Below, piece by piece: positions 40,597-50,927 of a stretch of 64,000 bases of DNA. The DNA comes from Fundicoccus culcitae (GTDB taxonomy: Bacteria > Bacillota > Bacilli > Lactobacillales > Aerococcaceae): assembly GCF_024661895.1 (NCBI RefSeq), contig NZ_CP102453.1:1426001-1490000 (forward strand), in the 5' to 3' direction. The position numbers and the translations under genes are program-made. The notes under the pieces were generated by a model that was not told the origin of the DNA, did not search any database, and was given only the letters and a program-made list of their open reading frames with translations. Every line of letters begins with the position of its first letter. Position 1 is the first letter of the stretch.

Positions 40597-41538
40597 TTAG
40601 TCATTACTTACGACCGTCGCTGAACCACCTTCAAAGAAGTTGTTCACATTTTCCAATGAAGTAATCACGGCTTTTGCACCAGGACGATTTTCAACAAAAT
40701 TGATAGCCGCCTCCACTTTTGGTAACATGGAACCTTTGGCAAATTGCTCTTCATCGATCCATTGTTTTAATTGGGTCACCGTAACTTCTTCTAATTTCTC
40801 TTGATTCGGTTGGTTAAAGTTGACATAAACATTGTCCACACCCGTTAAAATCAATAAATAATCGGCTTCTACTAGTTCCGCTAATTTGGCCGAAGCAAAA
40901 TCTTTATCAATGACTGCTTCAACACCTTGATACCCATGTTCCGTTTCAATAACAGGAATACCGCCACCGCCAGCTGAAATCGTCACAATATCATTATCAA
41001 TCATTTGTTTAATCACGGGATATTCGACAATCGAAATGGGTTTAGGTGAAGCGACAACTTTACGATAACCTCTCCCTGAATCCTCCACATAAACATCACC
41101 GGTTTCTATGCTGGCACGACTTGCTTCTTCTTCTGTGAAAAAAGGGCCTACTGGTTTGGACGGTTCTGAAAAAGCAGGGTCATTTTCATCTACTACAACC
41201 TGTGTGATTACCGAAGCGACGTGTTTGTTGATATTGATTGATGTAAGGGCCTTTTTTAAGGTGTTTTGAATCCAATACCCAATACTCCCTTGTGTCATCG
41301 CCACTAAAGTATCCAAGGGTAGTGCAGGATTCTTCTCTGAATCAGCTGCTAATTGTTGCAATAACAAATTCCCAACTTGCGGGCCATTCCCGTGAGAAAT
41401 AATTAATTGATAATCCTGTTTAATTAATCCAACTAGCTTTTCACACGTGAAACGTAGGGCTTCTTGTTGACCTTCAGCCGTTGGATCCTCAGTTAAAATA
41501 GCATTTCCTCCAAGTGCCACCACAATTCGTTTGTTCAT
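40597..41538 (-). CDS. arcC: Carbamate kinase
   Basis: 313-aa cytoplasmic enzyme that turns carbamoyl phosphate and ADP into ATP, ammonia and CO2. Family motifs: [47 protein letters not shown] and a C-terminal [12 protein letters not shown]. Its start overlaps the allH stop by 4 nt, so it belongs to the oxamate carbamoyltransferase operon. No arginine deiminase genes are present, so its carbamoyl phosphate should come from oxalurate. Confidence 0.96.
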   Translation of the reverse strand: MNKRIVVALGGNAILTEDPTAEGQQEALRFTCEKLVGLIKQDYQLIISHGNGPQVGNLLLQQLAADSEKNPALPLDTLVAMTQGSIGYWIQNTLKKALTSININKHVASVITQVVVDENDPAFSEPSKPVGPFFTEEEASRASIETGDVYVEDSGRGYRKVVASPKPISIVEYPVIKQMIDNDIVTISAGGGGIPVIETEHGYQGVEAVIDKDFASAKLAELVEADYLLILTGVDNVYVNFNQPNQEKLEEVTVTQLKQWIDEEQFAKGSMLPKVEAAINFVENRPGAKAVITSLENVNNFFEGGSATVVSND

Positions 41539-42371
41539 AACATCATCCCATCCTTTAATTTTTGTAAATAGACTAATATGCCCAGTAATAAATCATAACC
41601 TGACGTTTCGCCATAATTTTGCAAATGATTCAATGCCTTTTGTATCCCTATCTCAGAGCCCATTTGAATGCTCTGCAACAGATTAATTAGCGGCTCATTT
41701 GCATAACCTTCGAAAATTGCCTGATAGTAAGATAAACTCACATCCGTCGTCAATCGTACCTTCAGTCCTTCCTCCACTAACGAATGAAGCTTATTTTCAA
41801 CCCCTAAAACCTTCTCAATAAATATCATTCCCTGTAAAAAATCATCACCTGAAGGCGTTAGCCCTGGACCAGCACCAATGAGATTTTGTAAAGCATTCAC
41901 GTCCCATACCGGATTTTTAAGAAGCTCTTTCAATGATAAATCTAACCTGTCGTTTTTTGAAAAACCTGAGCGAGAATATACGTTCATATCTTTAAGTCGC
42001 TCTAATAAGCCACTCTTTAACAGTTTTTCTTTGGCTATTGATATAATGGATAGATCTTTTTCCTCACACGCAGTTAATTCTAGCGTTATGATTTCTGGTC
42101 GCGTATAGAACACCATTTGATGGTTTCTTATTCGGACTATAGTAGGGATATTTATTAGAGGTTTTATTGTTTTAAAGGTTTTAGAATCGAGGGCTAATCC
42201 GATGGCAGATTGCATCCCCTCTTGAAATGAGCTGACGTAAACGAGGGTTCCGTTAACATTTAAATTAAATCCATTCGGGAAAACCGAATGGATTCGTGTA
42301 TGTGAACTACTTTTTTGTAACAGTATTCGTTGGGTTAGTGTGCTATAAGTACAGCTTGACCTAATCCACAT
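41535..42371 (-). CDS. allH: DUF2877 protein, AllH-like carbamoyltransferase subunit
   Basis: About 278 aa. The family mark [16 protein letters not shown] lies near residues 170-185. In E. coli the homologue YlbF (AllH), with FdrA and YlbE, makes the oxamate carbamoyltransferase that splits oxalurate. I prefer the ATG at 42371, 8 nt before the upstream stop, over one at 42398. The operon order fused FdrA-YlbE, AllH, carbamate kinase fits that role. Confidence 0.87.
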   Translation of the reverse strand: MWIRSSCTYSTLTQRILLQKSSSHTRIHSVFPNGFNLNVNGTLVYVSSFQEGMQSAIGLALDSKTFKTIKPLINIPTIVRIRNHQMVFYTRPEIITLELTACEEKDLSIISIAKEKLLKSGLLERLKDMNVYSRSGFSKNDRLDLSLKELLKNPVWDVNALQNLIGAGPGLTPSGDDFLQGMIFIEKVLGVENKLHSLVEEGLKVRLTTDVSLSYYQAIFEGYANEPLINLLQSIQMGSEIGIQKALNHLQNYGETSGYDLLLGILVYLQKLKDGMML

Positions 42372-45300
42372 TGATGCCCACTGCTTTTGCGTAACCAATC
42401 AGAGCAGCCTCAAAGCTACCTAATGAAGCACGAACAGTCCCGGCACCTACTTGACCAACACCGGCTTTTTTATGAGCCATTCCTGTGTTAATAATGGGTG
42501 TAATCCCTGTTTCAACCACTTTGCGGATATCTATACCCACAACGCTACCTTTAAAGTCCCAGTTAGGAATCGCCCAAGTAGAGTTATTGGCAACTGTAAT
42601 TTTTTCCATTTCTTCCGAAATACGACGCGCATCATCAAGACCGCTTAAACCAATGAAACGCGTTACTCCAGGTGCGGCTATCATTGCCATCCCACCGAGT
42701 CCAATGGTTTCTGTAATCGCGCTATCACCAATATCTTTATTCGCATCTTCGGCAGAGTAACCTGTAAAGTATAAACCATCGGGTGTATTGACAGGGGCGG
42801 TGTACCATGTGTCTCCCGTTTCTGCGATACGTACGCCAAAGTTTTCACCATTACGTGCCATGGTTGTAACAATGGTACCTTCTTTAATTTTCCGTGCATA
42901 TTCGACGATGGCTTTTCCAGCTGCCATAGCAATATTCAAGAAGAATTGATCGGTGTCTGCTAAAAATTGAATAACTTCTTCTTTTTCTTTAGCGTCAACA
43001 TCTTCTAGGGCAATAATGGAAGGTGTAATTTCTTTCAAGAAAACAAGAGAAGCAGCGATATTTCTTTGATGGAATTCATCTCCCATACCAATTGCACGAG
43101 CGATAATAACATTGATATTTATACCATTTTCAAGTGAACGAATCGCTTTCCCTAGTACTGGACCTAAGACATCGCGCATCCATTTTAAGCGATTAACGAC
43201 AGCCTCTGAGTATGCACCAAAACGAAGCACTTCTCCAATACCTTCATTCATGATACACATACCACGTGAACCCTCTTCGGATTCATCTGCTTGATTTTCC
43301 ACTAATAGCATTGGGAAGTTATTAGTTGTAATTCCACCCATCGGTCCAACAGCACCTACATGGTGACAAGGAATAAATTCAACTTCGCCATTTTCAAGCT
43401 GAGACATAGCATCACTTTCATTTTCAGCCCAACCTTCAAATAACATAGCACCTACACAAGAACCTTGCATCGGTCCAGTCATATTTTCCCATTTAATTGG
43501 CGGACCAGCGTGTAAAATTATTTTTTTATCGGTATCTAGTTCCGGAATAAGTTCATAAGCTGGACGGACGTCGGTTAAAATTGGTTGTGAATTGATGAGT
43601 CGTTGGACAACTTTTTTATTCGCCTCATCAATTTCTTCTTTACGATTTTCTAATTCATTTAAGATCCGGATTAACTTCTTGTTGCCACCCGCACGAGGTC
43701 TCCAAGTAAATTGTAAGGCTTGTCCTCCGAATTCTAAAATTGGTTCAGTAAAGCTTTTTAATCCGATATTGATGACGCGAGGTGCTGTATTAAATAAATC
43801 ATGTGTTGATTCACTGACTGTTTCTAAAGCAACTTTTTCGCCAGTATATGCGACAAATTGTTTATCAGGAAACACCACTTCTTTCCCCATTAATTTTAGG
43901 GCATAACGCACAGCTTGTTCATTGGAAGGTGCAACAATGACACCCGCTTCTTCTAATGTATTAAGTGTTGCTTGATAATCTTGTGGATCTTGAGGTGTCC
44001 CAACAATCGAGCCAATCACATAAAAATCTCTACCGGCCGCTTTAGCTTCTTCTAGAGCTGTTTTGATTGATGGCGCTAATGCACCAGCCATATCAGAATG
44101 CGAACCATAACCTAATACGACATCAATCAGGACAACACCTGTTGTTTCATCTTGCATAACTTCTTTTAATTTATTAACGCGTACTTCAGGGTCAATCATT
44201 GGATGTGGTTTACCTTGGGTATAGATATCATCACCAAGATCCATTACTTGAAAACCTTTAGTGTTTAAAATATAGCCATGCTCAGATTGAATACCGCCTA
44301 AATCTAAGGCATCAGCAATTAATGTAGCCGCCTCATTCGCTAGGGTTCCGCCAGAGTATAAGCCTTTTAAGGTTTTACCTTCGGGTAAAATGGTATCTAC
44401 GTCAAAATCAAGTGGTTGCGCATAATTCGCTTTGATTTCTTCCCCGTTCGCTAAATCAACGGCCATACGGGCAGCTTCTTCTAAAGTATAAGCTAATGCA
44501 ACATTTCCAACATGTTCGGTTGGTTTCTCACCTAAAAAGATTGCAACCACTGGCTTACTGATGGATTGTAAGGTTTGTAGCACTTTATTCCGTACTGATT
44601 CTGCAGGTGGTTTTGAAATAACTAAAATAACATCCGTTGGATCATGCTCATCCAATGCCGCAATGGCATCAAGCATCGTAATCGCTCCAACTTCTTCATG
44701 TAAGTCACGACCGCCTGTCCCGATGGCGTGAACCAAGCCACCACCTAATTCATTAATAATGGTAGCCGCTTCTTGTATACCCGTACCGGAAGCACCAACA
44801 ATACCGATGTTACCTGGTGTCGTAACGTTGGTAAAAGCGATTGGAACACCAGAAATAACACCTGTCCCACAATCAGGTCCCATTAATAACAAGCCTTTTT
44901 CATGCGCTTTTTTCTTTAATCTAATTTCATCTTCAAGCGAAACATTGTCGCTAAAAGAAAAGACATTTAAGCCATTATTTAAACCACGCTCAATTTCATC
45001 AGCTGCATATTCTCCTGGAATTGAAATAACGGCTAAATTTGCGTCCGGTAAAGTTTCTAGTGCATCCGCCCAATTATCCACTTCTTCATAAGTGCTCTTT
45101 TCACTTTTTGATGATAAATCTTCTAAGAATTGATCAACTGTGGTCAACACCTCATCGATGATGGATTCATCGTTGGCATCTATTACAATTGCCATTTCAT
45201 TGGGACCTGCTGCTTCCACTTCATCGGTATACAAACCTGCTGTTTTCATCATTGTTTTATTGGCATCCGTCGCCATCATCACTTGACCTTGGTTGACCCC

Positions 45301-45381
45301 TTCAAGTGCATTGACTTCGTTTGTCAATAACATTAAGTTTATTGAATCTTGATAACTATTTTTAATTACTGAATATAACAT
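42361..45381 (-). CDS. fdrA: Fused FdrA-YlbE (AllF-AllG) oxamate carbamoyltransferase
   Basis: 1006-aa cytoplasmic protein that joins two proteins usually separate. Residues about 1-530 match FdrA, an acyl-CoA synthetase-like protein: GIVGASGTGIQEAATII near 185 and VISKPPAESVRNKVL near 255. Residues about 560-1006 match YlbE (DUF1116): AGPPIKWENMTGPMQGSCVG, HHVGAVGPMGGITTNNFPM and MAHKKAGVGQVGAGTVR. In E. coli these are two genes, fdrA (about 555 aa) and ylbE (about 420 aa). With AllH they convert oxalurate and phosphate to oxamate and carbamoyl phosphate. One continuous frame with no stop or frameshift shows a real fusion. Ribosome site AAGGAGGAG. Confidence 0.93.
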   Translation of the reverse strand: MLYSVIKNSYQDSINLMLLTNEVNALEGVNQGQVMMATDANKTMMKTAGLYTDEVEAAGPNEMAIVIDANDESIIDEVLTTVDQFLEDLSSKSEKSTYEEVDNWADALETLPDANLAVISIPGEYAADEIERGLNNGLNVFSFSDNVSLEDEIRLKKKAHEKGLLLMGPDCGTGVISGVPIAFTNVTTPGNIGIVGASGTGIQEAATIINELGGGLVHAIGTGGRDLHEEVGAITMLDAIAALDEHDPTDVILVISKPPAESVRNKVLQTLQSISKPVVAIFLGEKPTEHVGNVALAYTLEEAARMAVDLANGEEIKANYAQPLDFDVDTILPEGKTLKGLYSGGTLANEAATLIADALDLGGIQSEHGYILNTKGFQVMDLGDDIYTQGKPHPMIDPEVRVNKLKEVMQDETTGVVLIDVVLGYGSHSDMAGALAPSIKTALEEAKAAGRDFYVIGSIVGTPQDPQDYQATLNTLEEAGVIVAPSNEQAVRYALKLMGKEVVFPDKQFVAYTGEKVALETVSESTHDLFNTAPRVINIGLKSFTEPILEFGGQALQFTWRPRAGGNKKLIRILNELENRKEEIDEANKKVVQRLINSQPILTDVRPAYELIPELDTDKKIILHAGPPIKWENMTGPMQGSCVGAMLFEGWAENESDAMSQLENGEVEFIPCHHVGAVGPMGGITTNNFPMLLVENQADESEEGSRGMCIMNEGIGEVLRFGAYSEAVVNRLKWMRDVLGPVLGKAIRSLENGININVIIARAIGMGDEFHQRNIAASLVFLKEITPSIIALEDVDAKEKEEVIQFLADTDQFFLNIAMAAGKAIVEYARKIKEGTIVTTMARNGENFGVRIAETGDTWYTAPVNTPDGLYFTGYSAEDANKDIGDSAITETIGLGGMAMIAAPGVTRFIGLSGLDDARRISEEMEKITVANNSTWAIPNWDFKGSVVGIDIRKVVETGITPIINTGMAHKKAGVGQVGAGTVRASLGSFEAALIGYAKAVGINVD

Positions 45382-45570
45382 ATAGATGACTCCTCCTTAT
45401 TACCACTATATTACAGCGCTTCCAAGCATAACCCAATGTTCAATTTTACTAAACATATCTGAGCTATTATTCATACTGTCTAAAAATTTGGTTTGCTGCC
45501 TTCTTATGCTTGATTTCTCCTATTTCAAATCTTAAAATAACGATAAATTACCTTTGGAAGAAGTGATTAA

Positions 45571-46419
45571 ATGACAACCTATAGTCAACAAACATTAAAT
45601 ATGTTCAATCTTAAAGGTGTTGATTTACAAGCTACCCTTTACACTCCAAACAACAATCAAATTAAAACAACCATACTTTATTTTCATGGTGGCGGTTTAA
45701 TCTTTGGGAACCGTCAAGACCTTCCTAATAAATATCACCAACTCTTTTCCGAGTCTGGATTTTCGTTATTAGCTGTTGATTATCCGCTTTCACCTGAAAG
45801 TAGTCTGTCAACAATCGTTGGAGCTGTTAATAATATTCTAGAATGGTTCACCCATAACTATCTAGCAACTATAGATTGTAAAAAATATGTCATAATGGGG
45901 CGTTCTGCTGGTGGCTATCTTGCATTTTCTGCTGGTGAATACTCTAACAACTTACCCAACCAACCACTAGGAATAATATCATTATATGGATACTATAATT
46001 TATTAGATGCTAGTTTTTCGTTTCCAAGTCAACATTATTTACAATATCCATTAGTAGAACAATCAATAATTGCTCCAATGATAGATAATAAATCTATAAG
46101 TATTAATCAAGACCCTAATCGTTACTTAATTTATCTATCAGCAAGACAAAATGGAGATTGGTTGGGTTCTATGGATGAAAAACGTGAATTTTCAATTAGT
46201 AAAAAATCAATCAAAAGCTTACCACCCTTATTTTTGGCAGCTGCGACTAATGATCCTGATGTGCCAACTAGACAATCGCGACAACTTGCAAACATACACC
46301 CAAATGCAACTTTAAAACTTTATGATCTTAATGAACATGATTTTGATCGTACTCATGAAGAAACAATCGGCATTGAATTGTATAATGAAATTATTGTTTG
46401 GATTTCACAACTGAATTAA
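45571..46419 (+). CDS. Alpha/beta hydrolase, HSL/esterase type
   Basis: 282-aa soluble hydrolase. The oxyanion-hole motif HGGG (YFHGGGLIFG, about 37-46), the nucleophile elbow GRSAGGY (Ser near 112), and Asp/His near the C-terminus (NDPDVP and EHDFDRTHEE) form the expected triad. It lies among ureide genes on the opposite strand, divergent from the fdrA operon and convergent with the MFS gene. No role in the pathway is evident. Strongly AT-rich codon use, as in its neighbours. Ribosome site weak (GGAAGAAGTG). Confidence 0.85.
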   Translation: MTTYSQQTLNMFNLKGVDLQATLYTPNNNQIKTTILYFHGGGLIFGNRQDLPNKYHQLFSESGFSLLAVDYPLSPESSLSTIVGAVNNILEWFTHNYLATIDCKKYVIMGRSAGGYLAFSAGEYSNNLPNQPLGIISLYGYYNLLDASFSFPSQHYLQYPLVEQSIIAPMIDNKSISINQDPNRYLIYLSARQNGDWLGSMDEKREFSISKKSIKSLPPLFLAAATNDPDVPTRQSRQLANIHPNATLKLYDLNEHDFDRTHEETIGIELYNEIIVWISQLN

Positions 46420-46433
46420 CTATGCAAACAACT

Positions 46434-46471
46434 AAACGCGCTTTGTATGATTTAATTACAAAACGCGTTTT
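46434..46471. terminator. Bidirectional terminator, hydrolase/MFS
   Basis: AAACGCG...TTTGTA paired with TACAAAACGCGTTT, with one mismatch and a 9-nt loop, between two convergent genes. Confidence 0.8.
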
Positions 46472-46485
46472 GGATATTTATTTAA

Positions 46486-47745
46486 TTATGCGGTCGTTGT
46501 TTTGCGATTTCCTAGATAAAACACAACTGTTCCTAAAATTAAGAAAAATGCTCCAATGTAGAAGCCCCATTCTCCAGAACCAGTCTTATCCATAATATAC
46601 CCTGTTAATGCAGGTGCAACTACTGATGACGCCATTCCGAAGAAATTGAAAATGCCTAATGTAGAAGCTACTTTTCCTTCATCAGCCATATCTGATAAAT
46701 AAGAAATTAGAACTGGATCAACAGCCATCTTACCGAAAAATCCGTAAAGTAAAAGAATGATAGATAATGAAATTTCTCCTGGTGCAAACATAGACAACGC
46801 AATTAAGACAAACGATACTAGTGATAAGAAGATAATTATTTGTTTTTTTGAGTCTCTTCTTTGATCAGATTTACGTGAGAAGTACAAGGCTCCTGGAATG
46901 GCTGTTACTGCAATCATTGAAGTAATGAAACCAATCATTGTTCCTTCAATTCCACGTTCTGAAGCTAAAAAGTCTGGTAACCAAGTCACAATTAAATAGT
47001 ATGCATAACAAGTTGTAAAGTATAGTAAATAAACGGTTAAAAGTTCTGGTCTAAATAAACTACCTTTAGACGCTTGCACTTCTTTAATTTCTTCTTGGAT
47101 ATTCGAACCTGTTTCAGTTTTTAAAGTAGCTTCTTCTGCTTTTGGACTAATCAATTTAGTAGCAAACCAAATTATTAACAGAACAATTAAACTTGCTGAA
47201 ATTACTGGTAAAACTTGCCATGGCATTCCTAAAGATTTAACAAGAAATGATGATCCAATCATACCAATGATCATACCTACAGCAGAACCAGAGTTTACAA
47301 TGGCTGTTCCTACACCTTTTTTATCTTGAGGAACATGTTGCGTTGTTAATGAGAAAGCTGAACCATAATAACATCCACAACCAAGTCCAGCTAAAACTGA
47401 ACCAATGTAAATCATCGTAATATTAGTCGCAAAACCAATTGACGCTACACCTATAGCGAAAACAATAAATCCTGGAATTAATACTTTCTTTTGTCCAAAT
47501 TTATCAACCAAAAAACCTGATGGAATTTGCATGGCGGTATATCCAAAGAAATACATTGATGCAATAGATCCCATTGCGGTATTTGATTGTGGTCCTATTG
47601 TTAATTGAATTTCATCATATACTGGTGATAACATGGAACGATAAATCCAAATAACTAGCCATCCCATAAAAAAGGTAAATACGATACGTTTCCAATAATT
47701 TGGTGGATAAATGCTTTTTTGTGTTTCTTCTGTCATATTTATCAA
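46486..47745 (-). CDS. MFS transporter, probable allantoate/ureide importer
   Basis: 419-aa carrier with 12 predicted helices of the anion:cation symporter type. The loop motif after helix 2 is GFLVDKFGQKKVLI. It follows allC by 14 nt in one operon, which suggests it brings in allantoate or another ureide. E. coli uses an unrelated carrier for allantoin, so the substrate is inferred from context. The stop is next to an ATATTTATTT motif. Confidence 0.85.
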   Translation of the reverse strand: MINMTEETQKSIYPPNYWKRIVFTFFMGWLVIWIYRSMLSPVYDEIQLTIGPQSNTAMGSIASMYFFGYTAMQIPSGFLVDKFGQKKVLIPGFIVFAIGVASIGFATNITMIYIGSVLAGLGCGCYYGSAFSLTTQHVPQDKKGVGTAIVNSGSAVGMIIGMIGSSFLVKSLGMPWQVLPVISASLIVLLIIWFATKLISPKAEEATLKTETGSNIQEEIKEVQASKGSLFRPELLTVYLLYFTTCYAYYLIVTWLPDFLASERGIEGTMIGFITSMIAVTAIPGALYFSRKSDQRRDSKKQIIIFLSLVSFVLIALSMFAPGEISLSIILLLYGFFGKMAVDPVLISYLSDMADEGKVASTLGIFNFFGMASSVVAPALTGYIMDKTGSGEWGFYIGAFFLILGTVVFYLGNRKTTTA

Positions 47746-47759
47746 TACTCCTTATTAAT

Positions 47760-48983
47760 CTAATACGCTAATTTTTCTAAGCTGTTTTTTAGTGCTTCAA
47801 TTCCTTGAATAATATCTGAAGTTTCAGTATGTTCAGCCGGATTATGACTTATCCCTTTAATTGATGGAACAAAAATCATTCCTGTAGAAACACGAGGTGC
47901 ATAAATTTGTGCATCATGTCCTGCCCCTGAATGCATAACTTTATAGTTTAATTTGTTTTCTACACAAACCTGTTCAATCGTTTGAATAATATTTTCGTCC
48001 ATTGGTACAGGGGCTTCATCCATCCATAAATTAATATCTATACTGATACCCATTTCGGTTGCAATGCGTTTCATATCTTCTTCTAATTCAGCAGTGAACT
48101 CATTTAAGGCATTTTGATCCGTGTGACGACAATCAATTGAAAATGAAACTTCTCCTGGAACGACATTCACTGTATTTGGTAATGGATTAACCCGACCAAA
48201 GGTAAGTACTAAAGGATTCCCAATCGCTTTAGCTTTGTCAATTCCATTAACTGCAATTCTAGAAAAGGCTTCAACTGTGTCTTTTCGATATGACATTAAG
48301 GTAGTCCCAGCATGATTTGCTTGACCTTTTAAAACTACATCATAGCGTTTTTGTCCAACGATACTATTTACAATACCAACTGATGCTCCTTCTTCCTCAA
48401 GAAAGTTACCTTGTTCGATATGTAGTTCAATGAAGGCTTCTAAGTCATTATGTTTTGGTGCTGTTTCTAAAAAATCAAATCCAGCATTATGCATAGCATC
48501 GACAAATTTAACACCATCTTTATCCGCAATATTAGCGACATCCTCTTTGTTTGCTATACCAAAAATATTTTTTGATCCCCAGAAAGCATAAGGAAAACGT
48601 GAACCTTCTTCTTCTGCCATTGAAATAATTTGCAGAGATTTTTTAGGTGCGCCATTTTTTTCAATTAAATGTTTGATAGCCAAATAGCCACCTAAAATAC
48701 CTAATTGTCCATCTAAACGACCGCCATTGACAACTGTATCAATATGTGATCCTGTCGCAATAATTTTTTCTGGTTCATCAGTTCCTTTGATTGTTCCAAA
48801 CAAATTACCTACCGCGTCAAATTCAACATCCATTCCTAATTCTTCAAATTTTTCTTTTAATTGACTCTGCGCTTCAATCCACTCTTGACTATATAATAAG
48901 CGAGTTACTCCTTCCCCATCTTCAGAAATATTTGAAAGCCATTCAACTAATTCTTCTATTTCATTAGATTGAATATCTACCAT
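47760..48983 (-). CDS. allC: Allantoate amidohydrolase (M20 family)
   Basis: 407-aa metal-dependent hydrolase, close in size to E. coli AllC (411). It turns allantoate into ureidoglycine, ammonia and CO2. Metal-site motifs: GSHIDTV (about 77-83), the Asp in GGRLDGQLG, AEEEGSRFPYAFWGS and HSGAGHDAQ, with the lid segment GQANHAGTT. Related N-carbamoyl amidases share these, but location beside allD, allE and pucR supports AllC. First gene of an operon with the MFS carrier; ribosome site AAGGAGGAG. It is divergent from pucR across 260 nt. Confidence 0.92.
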   Translation of the reverse strand: MVDIQSNEIEELVEWLSNISEDGEGVTRLLYSQEWIEAQSQLKEKFEELGMDVEFDAVGNLFGTIKGTDEPEKIIATGSHIDTVVNGGRLDGQLGILGGYLAIKHLIEKNGAPKKSLQIISMAEEEGSRFPYAFWGSKNIFGIANKEDVANIADKDGVKFVDAMHNAGFDFLETAPKHNDLEAFIELHIEQGNFLEEEGASVGIVNSIVGQKRYDVVLKGQANHAGTTLMSYRKDTVEAFSRIAVNGIDKAKAIGNPLVLTFGRVNPLPNTVNVVPGEVSFSIDCRHTDQNALNEFTAELEEDMKRIATEMGISIDINLWMDEAPVPMDENIIQTIEQVCVENKLNYKVMHSGAGHDAQIYAPRVSTGMIFVPSIKGISHNPAEHTETSDIIQGIEALKNSLEKLAY

Positions 48984-49244
48984 TTATTTTACTCCTCCTT
49001 GATTAAATATTAAAAATCCTTTATGTTAACTTTAATTTAAACCGTTTACAGAATCATTGTTTGATTCTACCATTTTATCTCTGTCCTTTATTCATTATGA
49101 ACAACGATATTTGGTGGGATAATGTGGACCTTGTTCAAAATCCTTTCATATAAGGATTTAAAGAATTTCATTTTTGATTTTCTTTATTGTATAATTGTTA
49201 TACTATTGCATTTCATATTATAAAACTATAAAAAGGAGCATTGC
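48984..49244. promoter_or_regulatory. Divergent control region of allC and pucR
   Basis: AT-rich 261 nt between two oppositely oriented genes. TATAAT at 49190 lies about 50 nt before the pucR start. The likely site for PucR action; a palindrome-like TTCATTATGAACAA at 49090 resembles DNA before the symporter at 39124. No operator can be fixed. Confidence 0.4.
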
Positions 49245-50879
49245 ATGATTTCCTTAAAAACCTTGTTAGATACGCCTAGGTTTTCTGATTTAAAGCTCAT
49301 AACAGATGAAAGTTCAATAAATGATCGTATTATTGAATCTGTCGAGATTACTGAAACACCTGATGTCGAAAAATTTATACCAAAAAATGTTTTAATTTTA
49401 TCAACAGGTATGGTTTTTAAAAATAAACAAGAAAACCTAATTCCATTTATTGATTCTCTAATACGTGCTGAATCAATTGGCTTGTGCATAAAAGTAAATC
49501 GCTTTTTAAATGAAATTGATTCAGATGTCATTGCTTATGCAAATAAAGTTAGTTTTCCCTTAATTATTATCCCTGACCATTATCCCCTTGGTTCATTGTT
49601 ACACCAAATTATGAATCTAGTCTTAGAAAACCGTCGTGAAGAAATTGATTTTGCGTTAGACATTCAAAAAAGTTTCTCAAATTTGCTCGTACAAGATGCT
49701 TCAAATGATTTACTAGTTAGTGAACTGAGTCGCATTATAAAAACTTCAATTATTTTACTTGATCCATTTAATCAAATTATTGCTCAATCAGAATATTTTA
49801 AAAATCATCAAGATCGAGCTGAACACTGTGTAACAAGTATATTAAATGAAAGGAAAGTAACCAACCGTATACATGGTTCTTTTTTAATTACGGATCTAGA
49901 TGGTAAATTGCGTAATGTTTCTGTACATGAAATAAGAGTTCATACTTATTTTTCACATTATTTAATTATAGTAGATTCCGAAAAAATTCCATTTCCCACT
50001 TCAATTTTCGCTATCGAACAAGCTGCATTAGTCTTTCAATTCAATTTGTATAAAAATCAGAAAGTAGATGAATCATTATATGCTACAGAGGCACATTTAT
50101 TTAGTGATTTATTAGATCCGCAAGTCCCAACATCATTTAATGACATTAGTTGGTTTCAAGGGACTCGTGGCTATGGTTATATCCAATCCAATTTTTATAA
50201 AGTCATTCATATAATTAGCCAAGAGATGGTTGGGGAAACTAAAAGAGCATATACCGTTAAAGAAAGTGAGAAATTCTTTTTATCTTACGTGTGGTTACGA
50301 AATAATATTAATAAATACTTTAGTAACGCCGTCGTCATTTATAGATCTGAAATTCCGGAAATTGTACTAATTTTACAAGAAACAGATTCAGAAATCTCGA
50401 ATAAACTTGAATCTATTTCTAATAACATTCTAAACTTAATTGATAGCAAACTTTTATTTCACGTTGGTTATTCGGTAACCAAATCCGAGCAAATCGAACA
50501 ATCATATGCTCAAGCAAAATTAGCTTATAATGATAGAATAAAAAATTCTAATCAAGACGCAATTATTTTTTATAAAGAAAAAGGCATGCTACAATTATTT
50601 AGTGATTTAAATCAAAACACCCTAATTTATTACTGCAAATCTGTGTTAAAAGAACTGGCTTATCCTGAAGAAGAATCCTTGATTGATTTACGCAAGACTT
50701 TAGATATTTATTTAAAAAATCAATGTGAAATTACACAGACTGCCAGCGATTTGTTCATTCATCGTAATACAGTCAAATATCGAATTAATCGTTGTGAAGA
50801 AATTCTCGGTACTTCTGTAAATGACCCTGAGGCTTCTTTAGATATTCGCTTGGCTCTTGAATTAAGCAACCAACCCTAG
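49245..50879 (+). CDS. pucR: PucR-family transcriptional regulator
   Basis: 544-aa regulator. An N-terminal PucR sensory domain (about 1-125, LLDTPRFSDLKLIT) is followed by a middle GGDEF-like/CdaR region and a C-terminal HTH_30 domain (about 475-535, QTASDLFIHRNTVKYRINR). In bacilli PucR controls purine and ureide catabolism in response to allantoin, allantoate or related compounds. Here it sits between the allD/allE and allC operons and probably controls all of them. Ribosome site AAAGGAG. Confidence 0.93.
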   Translation: MISLKTLLDTPRFSDLKLITDESSINDRIIESVEITETPDVEKFIPKNVLILSTGMVFKNKQENLIPFIDSLIRAESIGLCIKVNRFLNEIDSDVIAYANKVSFPLIIIPDHYPLGSLLHQIMNLVLENRREEIDFALDIQKSFSNLLVQDASNDLLVSELSRIIKTSIILLDPFNQIIAQSEYFKNHQDRAEHCVTSILNERKVTNRIHGSFLITDLDGKLRNVSVHEIRVHTYFSHYLIIVDSEKIPFPTSIFAIEQAALVFQFNLYKNQKVDESLYATEAHLFSDLLDPQVPTSFNDISWFQGTRGYGYIQSNFYKVIHIISQEMVGETKRAYTVKESEKFFLSYVWLRNNINKYFSNAVVIYRSEIPEIVLILQETDSEISNKLESISNNILNLIDSKLLFHVGYSVTKSEQIEQSYAQAKLAYNDRIKNSNQDAIIFYKEKGMLQLFSDLNQNTLIYYCKSVLKELAYPEEESLIDLRKTLDIYLKNQCEITQTASDLFIHRNTVKYRINRCEEILGTSVNDPEASLDIRLALELSNQP

Positions 50880-50880
50880 A

Positions 50881-50927
50881 AAAAACGCTAAATCATTTTT
50901 GTAAATTTAATGATTTAGCGTTTTTTT
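50881..50927. terminator. Bidirectional terminator, pucR/allD
   Basis: 17-bp perfect stem AAAAACGCTAAATCATT with its complement around an 11-nt loop, T7 beyond, between two convergent genes. Confidence 0.93.

Noticed and set aside
40597-41538. Arginine deiminase pathway
   Set aside because: Carbamate kinase is present, but no arcA, arcB or arcD is nearby; the operon partners are oxamate carbamoyltransferase subunits.
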